A DNA stretch of 64,000 nt from Nematostella vectensis (lineage: Eukaryota; Cnidaria; Anthozoa; Actiniaria; Edwardsiidae), in contig NC_064045.1 in assembly GCF_932526225.1 (NCBI RefSeq), forward strand, positions 6,556,998 through 6,620,997, given 5' to 3'. The notes beneath the pieces were generated by a model. It searched no databases and was not told the DNA's origin. It saw nothing but the letters and a program-made list of their open reading frames with translations. The translations under genes and the position numbers were made by a program. This document shows, in pieces, positions 1 through 60,887 of the stretch; the first letter of the stretch is position 1, and the number at the start of each line of letters is the position of its first letter.

Positions 1-2591
<2,591 letters not shown>

Positions 2592-3824
2592 AGCGCTTGG
2601 AAAATCAACAGAAAAACTCCAAAATGAACTAGGGAGAACTTCGAACCACTAAATAGCGGTGAAACTGGTTGAGCACCGCAAAAAACCGAGGTATTAGGAG
2701 TAGAATTAGAGTGATTCACACGGAAGTCGACAGATCTGCTCGGCCCTCGGTGTGGTTCGGTTATATAGTGTCTTGCGACACACCCTCGATTTTATACTAC
2801 CCCCAGCGAAGAGCCAAAAAAAGACTTCACGATGTGTTGTGTGACGGAACAGCAATCTGTGACCTATTCTCTATTCGCTTTGAAAATCTTAGAAGGCGTA
2901 TAAGCAAGGAAAAGGGCGAATTAGGGGGCGGATTGAATGTTTATTGTCACGTTATTCATTGTTGAATATTTTTAGGGCTGTCACGTAATTTAAAGTTGAA
3001 TATTTTTAGGGCAGGAAGTCAATATAAAAGGGATTCGTAATTTATTTCTGGCAGAAATTAGGATCGATATAAAAGCAACATTTCAAAGCAGGCGAAAGAT
3101 ACCCTGGGTACCAGAGGCTCCGAGCTTCGCAGCGACAACGTATTGAGGGCCGTTCTTATTTTTAGTGAAAGGTATACAAAATTATAATACAGCATGTTCT
3201 TTTAGGCTTCTTAATGAAAGGTTCTTATAAAACAAAGAGTCTATATGAAATAAAATTTCAACACTAAGAACATGCCGAGGTTCAAGATAGCAGAAAATAA
3301 ATAAAGTTAATGTAAAGTTTTTAAATCATGACTTTTGCTGTAGTTTTTTTTTAGATTGATTATAAAAGGAAATAGAAAATTCAAGCAGATAGCAAAATAG
3401 TATAGGCCATCCGCCTCGGATGAAACCATGAAACCAAAGTAATCAACTCAGCGAATTTGTTTTGAAAAGAGGTTTATATAGGTCTATTTTTAGATCAAAA
3501 CTCTTGCATTTTATTTGCTTATTCTACTTGCATCGTTCGTGAATACCTCATGACGATAATATCAAAACAAGAGGGCAAGAGTGTTAAATTTGAGAACAAG
3601 CATCTTCCCAAAAGTTGGAAATTTCGTTTTCAACAAATAAGATATCATTTTGAAAATAAAGACAAAAGTAATAACTTCCGGTAAGCATACTTCCGGTGTG
3701 CACGTGATCTGAGATTTACATTCAGCCAAACATTTGGCGCGAAATTGACAACACGTCGAACCAAGGGAAAATTTCTCTCAATAGTGTTGATAAATTGGCT
3801 ATTTCTTGAGTGTAAGATAAAGAA
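2592..3824. promoter_or_regulatory. Divergent Rac1 / LIG1 intergenic interval
   Basis: A 1.2-kb interval separates the Rac1 start codon (minus strand) from the LIG1 start codon (plus strand). It should hold both 5' UTRs and promoters. No TATA box is obvious next to either start. A CACGTG E-box-like hexamer is present near 3700, about 120 bp upstream of the LIG1 ATG. That the interval drives both genes is inferred only from the head-to-head arrangement. Confidence 0.4.
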
Positions 3825-31524
<27,700 letters not shown>

Positions 31525-32629
31525 ACTGACCAATCAGACCCAGGGACACAAACAAACAGCCAATAAGGAGAGAGATTTTTCTATTGTAGTTAACCAATCA
31601 AAGCTATGGATGTCATTGTCAAGAATATTGTATCAAAGGAAGACAGCGAGAAACTTCGTAATACCCCAACAGTATGCTGGGTTAAATTTAAATAAATGTT
31701 TCTCCTTGTTTGCAACCGATATATTTTAATTTTGATTTATTTGCTTGCTTACTCTGCAAATATACATTGTGCACGACATTTTGAAGAAGTAATGAAAAAT
31801 GCATGGATCATGTAAAGCATTTTTTTACGCGACGCTTCTGATAATTGTTATAGCAGATTTCTATGCGAATTGCTCGCTTTCTGTTAAAAAGCACCATATA
31901 TGATAAGTAATGAAAATGAAAATGAGATATGGAGTCGCATTTAGAGGCTGTTTATGCATGAATCGAATATGTGAATTATAGTTATATAATGGGATCTCTA
32001 GAGTGCCCCAAATTAAGTTAAATAGACGAAAGGATGGCCCAAATATAATAATTGGTCAATTTCATCATTATTTCAAGAGAAAAATAGTCGTATTTCATGA
32101 ATAATAGAACAAAAACGAAATTGAATTGACGAAATGATGGAAGATTTTTTACGTAGGTGTAACCTGCTAGCCGGTTACACCTAAATGTTCGTTTTCGGGA
32201 TTCCTGTAACGAGCAAAAAGGCTCGCCACAGAAATCCGAAAACAGGAATTTCCGAATTAACCCACTGAAAAGCCAGCTAGTCACACTCTGTTAAATCTTG
32301 TCAAGTTTTGTTCCACGATGCTCAGAGTCCCCCAACACACTCACAGACACGCATATACATCTTTTGAGATGAGTAATAAATATCGAAGGTTCAACAATGT
32401 TGGGAATGTCAAAATTCACGAATCCCCTTCTCTATTGCAATTAAGTAACAAACACCTTTAAAATCACTGTAATGAGTTTTTTCAAGAGACCATGATATAA
32501 GAGAACGAATCCCATCATGGTCTCTTGTTTTTTTTTTTTGTTTTTTTTTATTGGAGTCCTTACCCCTCCCCTTGACAGTCGCTAGTTAGCAACTCTAGTT
32601 ACCAGTCCTCTCTCACTCCGAAATCCAAG
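31525..32629. other. LIG1-RINT1 intergenic interval
   Basis: Holds the LIG1 3' UTR with AATAAA at 31691-31696, a perfect 11-bp-stem hairpin (TAGGTGTAACC / GGTTACACCTA, 32154-32183) and the RINT1 promoter side. 'CCAAGATGGCGGC' around the RINT1 start codon (32625-32637) resembles a YY1-like or translation-start motif, common in housekeeping genes. No additional coding region was seen. Confidence 0.55.
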
Positions 32630-49475
<16,846 letters not shown>

Positions 49476-51608
49476 CCATTAGGGATGTCGGGGAAAAAAA
49501 TCAGAATTTTATTATTATTGCGGAAATCAATTATGATATTTATTATGAATTAAATATAAATTTTATCAGCAGTGACGTGACATTTATTGGTAAAAATGAT
49601 GTGTCTAACTGTTTTACTGGTGGAGTTTACTAGACTTCATTTGCGCGGAGCATTTGTCATTGTTTTCTCACAAATCCAATTGATGACTAGGCTCGATTTC
49701 CAGCCGTCGCTAGACCTTATCGGCCCCACTAACGCCTTCATCAATGGTCACACACGTTTGTCCGTGACGTCACTTCCGATATTATGCAACTTCTTCGCAT
49801 CTATTCGTGCTAAAAAACACCCAGAAACACTCGAAAATGTAAACTTCTTTGCTCTATTCGCGCTATAAAACACCCATAAACACTCGAAAAGGTAAACGAA
49901 TACGAGGAAGTGCGAAATTAGCGTTTCAAAGCCCAACATAGCTCGCTAAAATGTAAGAAATAAATGCCAACAAAAGATATGTCATGAAATACACATCGTC
50001 AGGCTGTCAAACATGCAAGATGTCATGCAAGTGTCGATAAGGTGAGACAGAATGGTCACGTGATGTATGACGTTATCGATGACGACATCCAAACATTTAG
50101 CTTCGGTAGGCGTTTAGGCAGACCGAACAGATAGTAACGTGATGTGCGACTTCATCGATAGCGACACAAGCAGTCATAATTATTTTTGGACAAAAATAAT
50201 CAAAGTTCTGGTTTGGGGCTCTGCTTTTAGGCACTGCCTTAAGTAATCTGGTAAACAAGAAGAATTTGATTTTTCTAAGAGACAAGGAAGATTTAGCGAC
50301 AGAAATTAAAATGAAGTAATCGATTATGCAAACTCAAGTCGATAAGGCAAACATCAAGGATCATATTTTATCCCGTAAAAGAAAGACTAATATGCTCTTG
50401 ACAACAAAATGCATCGTCATATCATGATATAAAAAAGGGCAATTCTGACAATTATAATCAACTATTATTCTCGCAATCAATGTGTTCCCAACAGTAAAAG
50501 TAATAACAAATATTTCTTAATAAAGTAACAATCATTTTAACTCAATAATAATAAAACGCACGCCTTATCATGTTATAAGAGTGATAGCAGATGATTACAA
50601 TGATACGAGTGTCCATCTGGCACTACATACGCGCCCATCTATCTCGTGCGAAAAATTATTTTTAGACACATACACAAGGCATCACAATGCACGCCCTTCT
50701 AGACCGACTAAAAACTAAGCGTTTGCGCTCGACTTACTGTTTGGTGGATCTTAAAAAAATTTTTCTCCCAAGAGATGGGCGCGTATATATCCGTTTTCCA
50801 CTGTATCAATAACCCAAATAACAAATATGGTTGCCTTGACAAGCTCCGTTCTTGAGATATTATTTCCATTTGCTTTGCTTTGATGACGTCACATATCACG
50901 TGATCATTTTGTTGACACCTGCCTTGACACAAGCGTTGTCATACGATGTTTCCTTCATGGGATAAGGATATTTTTGATGACGTCATCGATGACGTCACAC
51001 ATCACGTGACCATCTCTTTGCACCCCCTTGATACCTACATGACACCTATCAAGTTTGGTTGTCATACGTGCTTCTTTCGTGGGATATGGATATTTTTTAT
51101 GACGCCATCGACGACGTCACACATCACGTGACCACCTGGTTGCACCCCCTTTGACACCAACATGACACCTTCCAGGTTTGGTTGTCGTACGATGTTTCTT
51201 TTTCATGATATATCGGACAGTTTATTACAAATGTGGCCTACCTTATTACAAATGTGGCCGTTATAACAAATGTGGCAGGTTATTACATATGTGGCCTCAA
51301 CATACGTTGTTCATAACATATTGTTACAAGACACTGGTTCTCATCTATCTTAGAATAGATGCTTAGGGTGTGTATTTCATTGATTGCATGCTTCAGCTGA
51401 TCACGTCGATGACAGTGTTCAATGTACCATGTAACAGCTTTATCCTTCATGTTAGGATATAGGATACCCAGTTACCGCAAATAGTATTCACAACTTAAAA
51501 AGGATCACGTCTTTGGCAGTGTACCAAGTGCCCAGACATTCATCTAAGACGGCCAGTTACCGCAAACACGACAACAGAACAACCTATGTAAACAGACCAG
51601 ACATTCGT
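49476..51608. other. Convergent RINT1 / GTF3C4 3' interval
   Basis: No coding signal. A RINT1 poly(A) signal candidate AATAAA lies at 49959-49964, and a minus-strand candidate for GTF3C4 (TTTATT on plus) at 51221-51226. The interval also has the palindrome-bearing tandem repeat at 50935-51190 and a short 4-copy TTATTACAAATGTGGCC repeat at 51218-51300. Confidence 0.5.
50935..51190. repeat. 123-bp tandem repeat carrying CRE-type palindromes
   Basis: Units begin GTTGTC at 50935, 51058 and 51181. Each full unit carries GATGACGTCATCGATGACGTC or a variant, followed by ACATCACGTGACC. Shorter relatives occur at 50053-50090, 50140-50165 and 50880-50910. TGACGTCA and CACGTG are known CREB/ATF and E-box cores; any function here is inference. 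Confidence 0.8.
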
Positions 51609-54600
51609 CTAAGACAGCCAGTTACCGCAAACAGGACAACAATCTGTCCTTCGTAATAAGCGCCGTAACCATGTCGACGTCTCCTCGTTACCAGTTGACA
51701 CGCATCCACGACACTCGATGCACACGTGATATTTGAACTCTGCGCAGATACAAAATGACACAGCACATCGCAGCCAGGAATGACCACTTGTACAGACACC
51801 GCGGCGCAGATCGGTCAGAGGCACTTCACTCTTGCATATTGGACATGATTCTTTGATTGGCAGCCGGCTGTCTGTGTAAGACGAAGGCGTTCTTGTGTTC
51901 CGCCCATTATGAGGAGATGAGACGGCAGGCTCTCTGTTTAACCAACCTTCAACTTTACCAATCTTCACCTTTTTACAGCCAGGCTCCTTCAACTCATCAT
52001 CATCTTCATCAATAACCACTAAAGCGTCCTTGCGGATTTGGGTAGCCTGTGCTGCAAGGGCTGTGTGGCCTAGGGCTCTGTAGGTCCTGGTAGCGAGGCT
52101 GAGTGACCGCGCATCGTCAAGGTTCAGTAGAAGCCACTCGGCAGCGATCAGTGCGCATGTGCGGTCTGCAACTTAATAACAAAATCGTGCGATATGGAGA
52201 TTCTGATATTCAAGATTTTAAAACCTAAACGATAGTAACACACGCTTATCCACTTCGAGCTATAGCAGGAGTTCTATTTCATTTTACTTTATTTCAACCA
52301 CTTTATTTCAAGTTGAAAAGCAACTATAAAGCAATTATGTACAATGTGCAGTACAGTATACATATTACAGGATAAAAAACATTTGAACCATTGGGTGAAA
52401 TAGAACCTTCTTAAACGATCTCGGGAGACAAAAATCAGTTTGGGTAAACAGAGGGTGAGTTGTTTAACATATTGGTAGGTGATATTTTAATAAATTGTAG
52501 TGTTCTAGAACTGATAAATGACAAAAAACAGTTCCTGTTAACATCATGGTAAAAATTGGTCAAGATAAAAAATGAACAAACGTGGTGTTATCCATGAGTT
52601 TAAACGTGGTATTATCCATGAGCCGTATTCAATGCAAATGCATGCATATCAAAAAAATTTAGACAAAAATTGTCGTTTTTGACAAACGCGGTCACTTCCA
52701 TATAAGGAAACTAATATATTCTTTTTTTTGGAAAAACTGCATGATTCTTAAGGTTGCCGTACCGCAGGTGCTTCGTAAACTTTATGACTTGTTAACAGAA
52801 GAGAAAAACAGTTACTGTGACCATCTTTAGTCAACGGACAAAGTATTTGAAAAGAAACTAAAATTCCCCTGTACCAGACCTCCAAAACGAAAATGTTTTC
52901 TTCATATGCAAATAAATCAAATCAATTGTTTCATTTTCATTTGCATGCATTTGGATTAGATACGACCCTTGGATAATACGATTGAATTTAGCTTTAGTGT
53001 TCAAAATTGCGGGTTCTCCAGTATTACTTCTAAAATAGTATGATTAGTTACTAGCCTGGATGTCCTGGGGAAGGGACAACTACACAAACTTTCGTTGAAA
53101 TCTGGTTATTTACCTGGGCATTCCTTCCCTTTTCCCTCATAGTAGTCCAACCAAGACGTCAATCTTTCTAAAGCCAGCAATCTAAAAATGCAGTCAAAAA
53201 CCTCCAATTCCCCATCATTAATTGCTTCATCCTCAGGACTCGCCTTCTTCTTATTCAACTGCTGCACCACGCAGTAACGGATGCGAAGGGACGCAATATT
53301 AAGGGAGTCCAATGGCTGGTCCATCAAGGGCCATGCAGGGACAGGGACATCCTGCTGGTGTACGTAATGACGTAGGGCCTGTCTGACATCCCAGGATAAT
53401 GTGCCAGTTATTGTAGCTGTTTTGATGGCTGCTGAGAGGGTGCTTTCATCAACAAGTGAAATAAACTGAACCTGGAATCAGACAAAGTCTCAGGGTCCAT
53501 TGTTTGATGCAGGATTGTCTTCTGGTTTTTTTTTTTTTTTTTTCATTCAGAAATATAGAACACCGGAACATAAAAATACTGTATGTACTACATAATGACT
53601 TCGAAGTTGCTTTTAATTTAAACAAAACTAATACCCAACATTAACTACAGTTTACCATTGAGGTACATTATTCTTGTTAAAAGGTTATACAGATCTGTGG
53701 ATTAGGATACAAATGTATAACCCTACAGTCAAGTGGATTTTTGGCCATTGTGGGGGGTTGTGAACATACCCCCTTGTACTGCACCTGGGTACGGGCCTGT
53801 AGCATAGCTGTAAACCTCGCTTTAGGAAAAATCTTGAGAAAATACTTTGAATGTATCAGAAGTACCAAGATAGCTAGGGAAAATAAGTAAATGTATGGAT
53901 ATTTTCAAGAAAATTAGGCTTAAGAAAAGGTTCAAAATCTTGAGACTTTCATCCTAATGCTGGAGAGTTGACAGCTATGCTGTAGAGCAATGATATTTAC
54001 CCTATAAGGAAGCTGAACTGATGTTCTATCATTATTAAAGGTTAATACGGGTACTTACTTCTAATGAAATTGTTACAATTGTTGTTACAGCACCACCAGT
54101 AAAACCGTGAACACCGGAAATTTGTATGGAATGTTCGTCCCGCCCCATCACGCCCCATATTCAAATAATCAACTAGAAACATGTCTCAACAACTCTCAGT
54201 GTCTGAATTCTCGTGTCTGATTGATCAGAAGACAATAAACATTCCACACATATTTTATGTATATAGGTCTTCATCGTTTTTTCTGGTTGTGCTGTAAAAT
54301 TCATAAAGTACCAAAAAAAAAAAAAACAATTCCCCAGCAGATTTCTATGGAAAATAGATCCGTACCTTTGTCCAATGGGCTTTTCCTTAACTGACTTGGT
54401 TGCCTAATAATATATTTAGTACATACATACCCAGCTCTTCAGGACGTTAGCCTTGCTGGCAGTGTTAATGTCCGTACTACGAACCAAGACAGTGTAAAGT
54501 CCATTTGAGGACACCCCCAGACCATAACATGGGGTCCTGCGATTGGTCTCCAATTGTAGCTCCTCAGGTATCAGGGTGCCTGTAGTTAAGTAAATATGAC

Positions 54601-57600
54601 TATCATACAGAGAAAATTTCATCTGTCCGTCTGTGAGTATTGACCAGTTGTTATCACTTACTTACAGTCTCTATCTGTTTATGTCTAGCTACAATACTGT
54701 AGATCACGCTTATCTCGTGGAATGCTCGCACTTATCTTGTTGAACGCTTGCGTCGGTTTCGCAGAATTCTCGCGCTGGTTTCGCGGATGAACTTGCTGAA
54801 TTGAAAGGCTCTAAGGTATGTTTTCGTGTGAGTCCTCACAATCGATCATCCATAGATCTTACTACATTTTGTTAATGTATCTGCCCCATTTCCTTTGCAA
54901 TGATTTACCTATCTGCCTATCAATTTAAATCCCTGTGTACCTGAACCTCCCTAAACCTCATACCGCCTCTCTGTAATCGGAACTCACCCATGGCCACCCT
55001 CTGGACTGTCCCAGTCGAATCACATGAGAACACACTTCCATTGGCACATGCGTCCAGTGCAATGACAGAGTCCTGGTGTATGCCATGTATAATTTCATGT
55101 CTGTGACTAGTATCGGTGCCATTTTCTGGAATAGTGAACCTTATGATGGATGAGGTCTTGCTTGCAAATAAGTACATGCTGCCTTCAGCCCCCTACAGTA
55201 CAGGGTAGAGGCCACAGGTAATCATTAATCATTTATTAACAATTTCATACAAGTTTCTAGGTCTACTTTTTCCCTATATGTTCACTGTATTTCTACCCTT
55301 ACAGTAAGAGTTTGGGTTACCTGTGTGCAAAGAAGAAAACTTACTTCTCCTCATGTCAGAACCAGGAATTGCAGAAAGATTTTTATGACTTTATCCTAAT
55401 CACTTATTTACCAAAGGGGACCAATGAATGGAGTTTATTGCCATTTCATCTTTATGGTCCCATAACTTCCAAAGAACCTGAACATTGATTGGCCCATCCG
55501 CAATTGAAGAATTTCCAATTCTGACCCTGAAAACTCTGAGAAGCCCAGATGAATCTCCAACAGCCAGGAGACCTAGAAACAAGTTGAATTATAATATTTA
55601 TGACAAAGCAAAAAAAAAAATGGATGAAATTTTCCAATTCTCAATATATAAGCTCAAGCTTTCACATACAAGGAGTTCCTCTGACCAAAAGCTTAATTCC
55701 TAATTTAAAAGAAATTTAGAAGATATGAAATTTAGATATAAGTGAACAAAGTTGGCTTAATTTCTGAGGAGAATTCATACTGAACATTTGAAAATTGCAC
55801 TTCAAGCCTCATATCTCGAAGACGAATCCATTAGAAAAAAACACTTTTTGATACATACAGTGTATGAGCATTTCCACATGAGAAACCAAAAAAATGGAAA
55901 TTTCAAAACTCACATTTCTGAATAGATTTTTTCACATTTGTACTCTCTTATTCTCTCTTTTTTCTACCTGATGCACATTCAGGGGGGGGGCACCAAACAA
56001 CTAGACCGCCAAAGGTTTATTGACTTGGGACAAGGCCTCACAACCACTATGTGGAATTCTTTCTATAACACTCAACATTACTATCATAAACGATGATTCT
56101 ATTCATGATTTACATCCATACATGTAACTCTTTTAAAAAGTATAGAACAAAAAAATAGTTACACATAAAAAATAATTTTAATTTGGGGGTCTGAGTTTTG
56201 TTACAGATGTTACATGCGCTTGTGCGGAAGTGCATAATTTGGCTTTCTCCGCGTAATCCACAAATTCCGTGTAATTTGGCTAAATTTTGAAAGACAAAAC
56301 ATTGAAGTGCACAGCTGATGTGTTCTTTTAGGGTTCTTACCTCTATTTCTCGTAAAAAAAGAGAGATATTCTTCGTAAGAGTGCGATATTTTGAACTGAA
56401 TTTCTAAAACAAATAATATGACTAGGCGTTCTTTGCTAAACCACGAAGGCCTAGGACTAATAATAAAATAAAAATTAACCTTTTCAAGTTATTTCGTGAT
56501 TTCCTTCGGTACAAAATGTAGTTTGGGCGTAACAGTTGATATTCCGTGTAATTTAGCGCGTAATTCAGTAAAGAATCCCGCAAAATTTTGATTTTTAAAG
56601 AAAAATGTATTGCAAAATCCCGCGTAATTTAGCGCGTAATGATTAATTTTGCGTAATTTAGCAAAGAATCCCGCGTAATTTTGATTTTTTTTTCGCGTAA
56701 TTCCAGAAGCCCTGTCCAATTTCTCCAGATTATCTGTCAAGGACATAATGCAAAATTTAGGCTGTGAAAGCAGTTCACAAATTACTATGTATTATTTTGC
56801 TTCATTTATGCATTATTACTCCCATAAAAGAAAATAAAATAAAATGTTAAGTGATTTGGCCACTTCTTATTAGACTAGTTGTGAGATGCAAAAGCAAAAA
56901 CAAGTGATTAACTTCTTCAAGAGATGACTATGCAAAAAAATCTGTAATAAGAAATTTTTTTTATGTTTAGGCTGAAAATTTATAATAAAATCAGAAAAAC
57001 GATAAAAAAAATCTTAAAGCCTGATATAGTTTGTTTGATAAATAAGACAGGATTGATACTTAATCATTTTGGTACTAAAATTTACTATAACATATGAAAA
57101 TAGTTTGATTTTATCAACTGCATGGAAATTGCCTTATTGGGCTCCCTGTGGTTTTTAAAAAATTATATCTAGCTAGATCTATAGATAAAAACATAAAATT
57201 TACCAGTAGTTAAAAGAGAAAGTTGCCAAAAGATATATAAAATGCAATAATATTATCAAAAAAGTTAATTACGGATTTACATTTTCACACGTGTAACGTC
57301 TTTAACAAAACATGTAACGTCTGTAACAGAACGTTTTCCTTTATAGTTCAAGAACTATGGGTGCATCCTTGAAAGTCAACCTTACATAGAAAACATCTAA
57401 AATCCTAACATAAGGTTTATTAGAAAGATAACACAAACATGATTTTAGATTCACAGAGTTTTCAATTTAAAAAAAAGTTTTTGAAAAAAGCAGTTTTTCT
57501 GATGTAACGTCTGTAACGCTAACAAAACTACAATGTAAAAATCAGAAAATATAGCTTTACTTATTTTTTTATCATGGGCATCTAAGGTCGATAAAGCCTT

Positions 57601-60600
57601 AACTAAAAAACACAAGTATAATTTAAACACTAAAATGCAATGAAGATATGACAAGATGAAATTTGAAAAATGTGTTCCAAATGTAACGCCTGTAACGAAG
57701 AACTGCTTGTATATTGATTTACATAATATAAGGAACCTCTATGCAAAAATTCAAGATTACTGAACATTTTTTTTCCTCTGTCAATATTTATCAAAAGAGA
57801 AAAGCAATTATTTTAATGGGACAAGCTGATTGGATCTAATGTAATGTTCCTTTAGTACTTCAGGTTTCACACACAAAAATTGTAGGGCACATGTATGTTA
57901 TCCTATGGAGGGTTTTCAAATGATGTACAGTAACTGTGATAGCTTCACACAATAAAAACATGAAGTGGAAACAACAGCACTTTTTTGGCACAAGAGGGTA
58001 GCGTTGGAGGGGAACATTGGAGGGTTATACGTTTTATAAGAAATTATTTTTCTTTGCTTGCTGTCATATCTAAAGCGAAAATGCCAGGAGTGTTCGTTTA
58101 TACATTCAAGTTGTTTTGCTAAAGTTCGCAAGATAGAGAAATAAATATGTTCGATGTTTCTGAGTTTACTTCACTAACCACGCACGCAGTCCTAATTACT
58201 TCATGTCATTGACTAAGTGACGGATTAGAAAAAAAAGAATAAATCACTTGCAAACACGCTCAAGCTTATGAATATTTGGAGAGTCGATACTCTTGAGCCA
58301 CTTTCGAGTAGAATATGCACGAGTCTCGAGTACTCACGAGTGGAGGTTATGTTACTCTAGACCTGTACTGTATAACGTGACCAACACCAGAAATGGCCGC
58401 ACAAGGAATCTACATGGGCACAGGACTCTTTGTAAAACATAATCTCATATAATAATATTCAAACCTTCATGTTGTGAACTAGCTAACCAATCCATCGAGC
58501 ATGGCCATTCCATATGTGTATCCCAAGTTCCAATCAAAGATGCACTCGTATTTGAATCCACTGGAACAGGAACCTTCCAAAATGAGATAATGCCACTTCT
58601 TGTAGCTGCAGTAAGCACTGAAAATTTATTTGATGCCTCACTTGAATCCCTGTCTTGCATAAAAAGTTCTGCGCACCACACCAAAGTAGTAAACTGAATG
58701 AATTTTAAGCACTTGTTGATGAGTGGTAAAGTCTTCACTGTAACCTTTTGGAAATCACAAATCCCTGAACTTTTATTGTAAGTGTCAAAGTAACATGTCT
58801 CTTTGCAGTAGCTTTGCCAGGCAGAGGATAGTTCAGTTGCTTCTTGCCAACTGTTAGAGCTGCAAAAATGTATCTTGATTTTGAAGTCCATGGAAAGGGA
58901 TGCAAAGATACACCTGCAGAAATGAAAATATGTGAAGGTTGTATTTACAGTGGTATCCTGGTGTACATACAGTAACAACAATATGGCAAGGGGAAGAGAA
59001 AAATGTTTACCTTCTAGAGGAATCACTACAGTATACTGTAGATATGAAAAATGATTAACAAACATGTAATACTGTATTATGAAAAATAAAATGAATTATT
59101 TTTAATTGTAAATGTAACAATTTATTGAGCAAGGTATCACATTTGTAGATTGAAAAAAAAAGATTCAACATATAAGTTAATTCCCAAAAGTCAGCTCTTA
59201 CGTGAGACACCTTTGGGAACCAAAGTCTGTCTTCTGACTTTTAAGAAAACCCAAAAAGTGGGATTTGACTTTATCAAGAAGAGTTACAGTTACAGAGTCC
59301 ACACCCACACTTGTCGTCATTGCTTGCATGATGTTTACTATAATAACTTCATAATTATACTGTATTAAAAAATTGGCATAGTTTTGTGTGTGCATCTGTT
59401 CTCTAATAATCCATGGATGGCATCACAGCTTGTCAAAGACACCAGCCACATAACTTGACTCAACTATACAGTAGCTGGCTGATATTTTGCATAGTGGTCT
59501 TTTCGAATGGAGCTATAGAAGTTTTTCAACGCACAAGTTCTGGAGACAACTACAGGATTGGTTCTCCTCAAAACTTTGCTTTGGTATTAAACTATGTTAA
59601 GAAAATCAGAGGAAGTTTGAGGTTCCTATCAAGAGGAATCTTCTGTCTTTAAAAAAATAAAACTTGTTTTCTGCGAAATCACTTTGCCAACATTAGCAGA
59701 TTAGTGTCTGACATTTTCAGGAATTTCTTTTGTACAAGTCTACCCGAAAATTTAGAACAGAGAAATTTCGGCGAAGTTCAGCTAGAACCACATTTGCCTA
59801 AAATTCTCGCTTAGGTGAAAATTCGCCGAGATTTCAGAGGCATGCAAAACAAAGGGATTTTGGCCCTGCCGAGCTTTCTGCGAATTACAGGTGTTTTCGA
59901 TTTATTGCTAAATGCTCAGCGAATTTCAGCAAAATTCGGTTGCATTACTTTATGTCAGTACTGTACTTTTACTTGCCAGATTTGCAGAGGGAGAAGGGTG
60001 CACAGGCAAATATTCCAAATTGCATAAAATCGATTCTCCAGTAATTCTATTGGAATCTCTCAAAATCAATCAGGACCATTCATCTATCCCATCACTTCCC
60101 AATTTTGCTCACCTATAGCTGTCGACTCTCCCGCATTAGGCAGGAGTCTAAAGATTTTGAACCTTTTCTCAAGCCTAATTTTTTTGAAAATATCCATACA
60201 TTTACAGTATTCTCCCGCATTAGCAATCTTGGTACTTCTGATACATGCACTGTATTTTTCCTAAAGCGAGGTTGACAGCTATGCTCACACCTCTATGCTT
60301 TAGTTTTCTCCACTCTAACATTTTTACCTTTTTTCCCTGTCACATCCTGGGGGGGACCATGCAACAGTTTTGATCATACTGCTAGATATAACTGTTGATT
60401 CTAAGTATAACCCCACACTTTGTGTTCCATAAGCGTCCAGTGCTTGACTGAAAAACTGTTGTCCATCGTTAATTTTTGTAAGTGAGGCCACTTCTTTATC
60501 GCATGGAATACATGAGAGAGTATATGCTACTCCACGGTGCTTTTCTGACACTTCCAATGACTAGTACAAAGTTAAGATATTCAAAATTGTACATCAGAAT

Positions 60601-60887
60601 GAAAATCTAATATTAACTGAAGTAAAGTCACCACCTATACTTTTACATCCATTTAATCTGAATAATCAAGCAAACACAAAGAAAAAAATGATGATTTGAG
60701 TAGAAATATACCTAATTAATGGACTGTAAATTCTAGAATTCAAGGATACAAAAACATAAACACCTTGATCGCAAATCACAGCTATTCTGTCATCTTTAGA
60801 CCAGGAGATAGAGCCAGCTACAGACTGCACTTGCTGCAAGAACTTCTCCTCAATAACTTCGCCAGAAAAGATCAGCTTTGCCGCCAT
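51609..60887 (-). CDS. GTF3C4: General transcription factor 3C subunit 4-like (TFIIIC90), 8 coding exons
   Basis: TFIIIC subunit that helps recruit TFIIIB at tRNA-type Pol III promoters; human TFIIIC90 is reported to acetylate histones. Exons on the minus strand: 60712-60887, 60328-60560, 58465-58913, 55412-55572, 54988-55192, 54431-54579, 53114-53471, 51609-52165, about 762 residues in all (human about 822). N-terminal WD-propeller-like blocks: GSISWSKDDRIAVI (exon 1), VAWSPPGCD (exon 2), RCIFASLSMD (exon 3), LLAVGDSSGLLRVFRV (exon 4), GSVFSCDSTGTVQRV (exon 5) and GLGVSSNGLYTVLV (exon 6). The C-terminus has the zinc-binding module CPICKSEVPLTDLRRGVCTSGHSWLRC...CCPVCG. All junctions agree in phase except exon 1 to exon 2, which is off by one base. 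Identification rests on the matching order of blocks, especially the zinc module. Confidence 0.87.
52584..53000. repeat. MITE family 1, copy 3, with internal insertion
   Basis: Left end ACGTGGTATTATCCATGAGC and right end GGATAATACG.TTGAATTTAGC match the family 1 arms. About 230 bp of unrelated sequence separates the arms. It is in GTF3C4 intron 7. Confidence 0.75.
53795..53990. repeat. MITE family 4, copy 1 (copies at 60113-60290 and 62025-62190)
   Basis: The sequence between 'GTAGCATAGCTGTAAACC' and 'GAGTTGACAGCTATGCT' recurs in opposite orientation at 60113-60290, sharing 'TTCAAAATCTT', 'AAGCCTAATTTT' (inverse) and 'ATCCATACATTTAC' (inverse). Terminal inverted motif: ATAGCTGT. Confidence 0.7.
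55573..58464. other. GTF3C4 intron 3: MITE and GTAACGTCTGTAAC repeats
   Basis: 2.9-kb AT-rich intron. It contains the family 3 MITE at 56205-56716 and, further on (57290-57715), several copies of the short motif GTAACGTCTGTAAC or a close variant. No exon of GTF3C4 is missing here, because exons 3 and 4 join in phase. Confidence 0.5.
56205..56716. mobile_element. MITE family 3, copy 2, left end degraded
   Basis: About 510 bp, closely similar to 37114-37696 (GCGCTTGTGCGGAAG, AAATTTTGAAAGACAAAACATT, GTGCACAGCTGATGTGTTCT). The right terminus GGAATTACGCG-type inverse ending AAGCCCTG is intact; the left terminus has decayed. Confidence 0.82.
58914..60327. other. GTF3C4 intron 2, includes a MITE family 4 copy
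   Basis: Copy at 60113-60290 in opposite orientation to 53795-53990. Otherwise no feature was recognised in the 1.4 kb. Confidence 0.5.
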
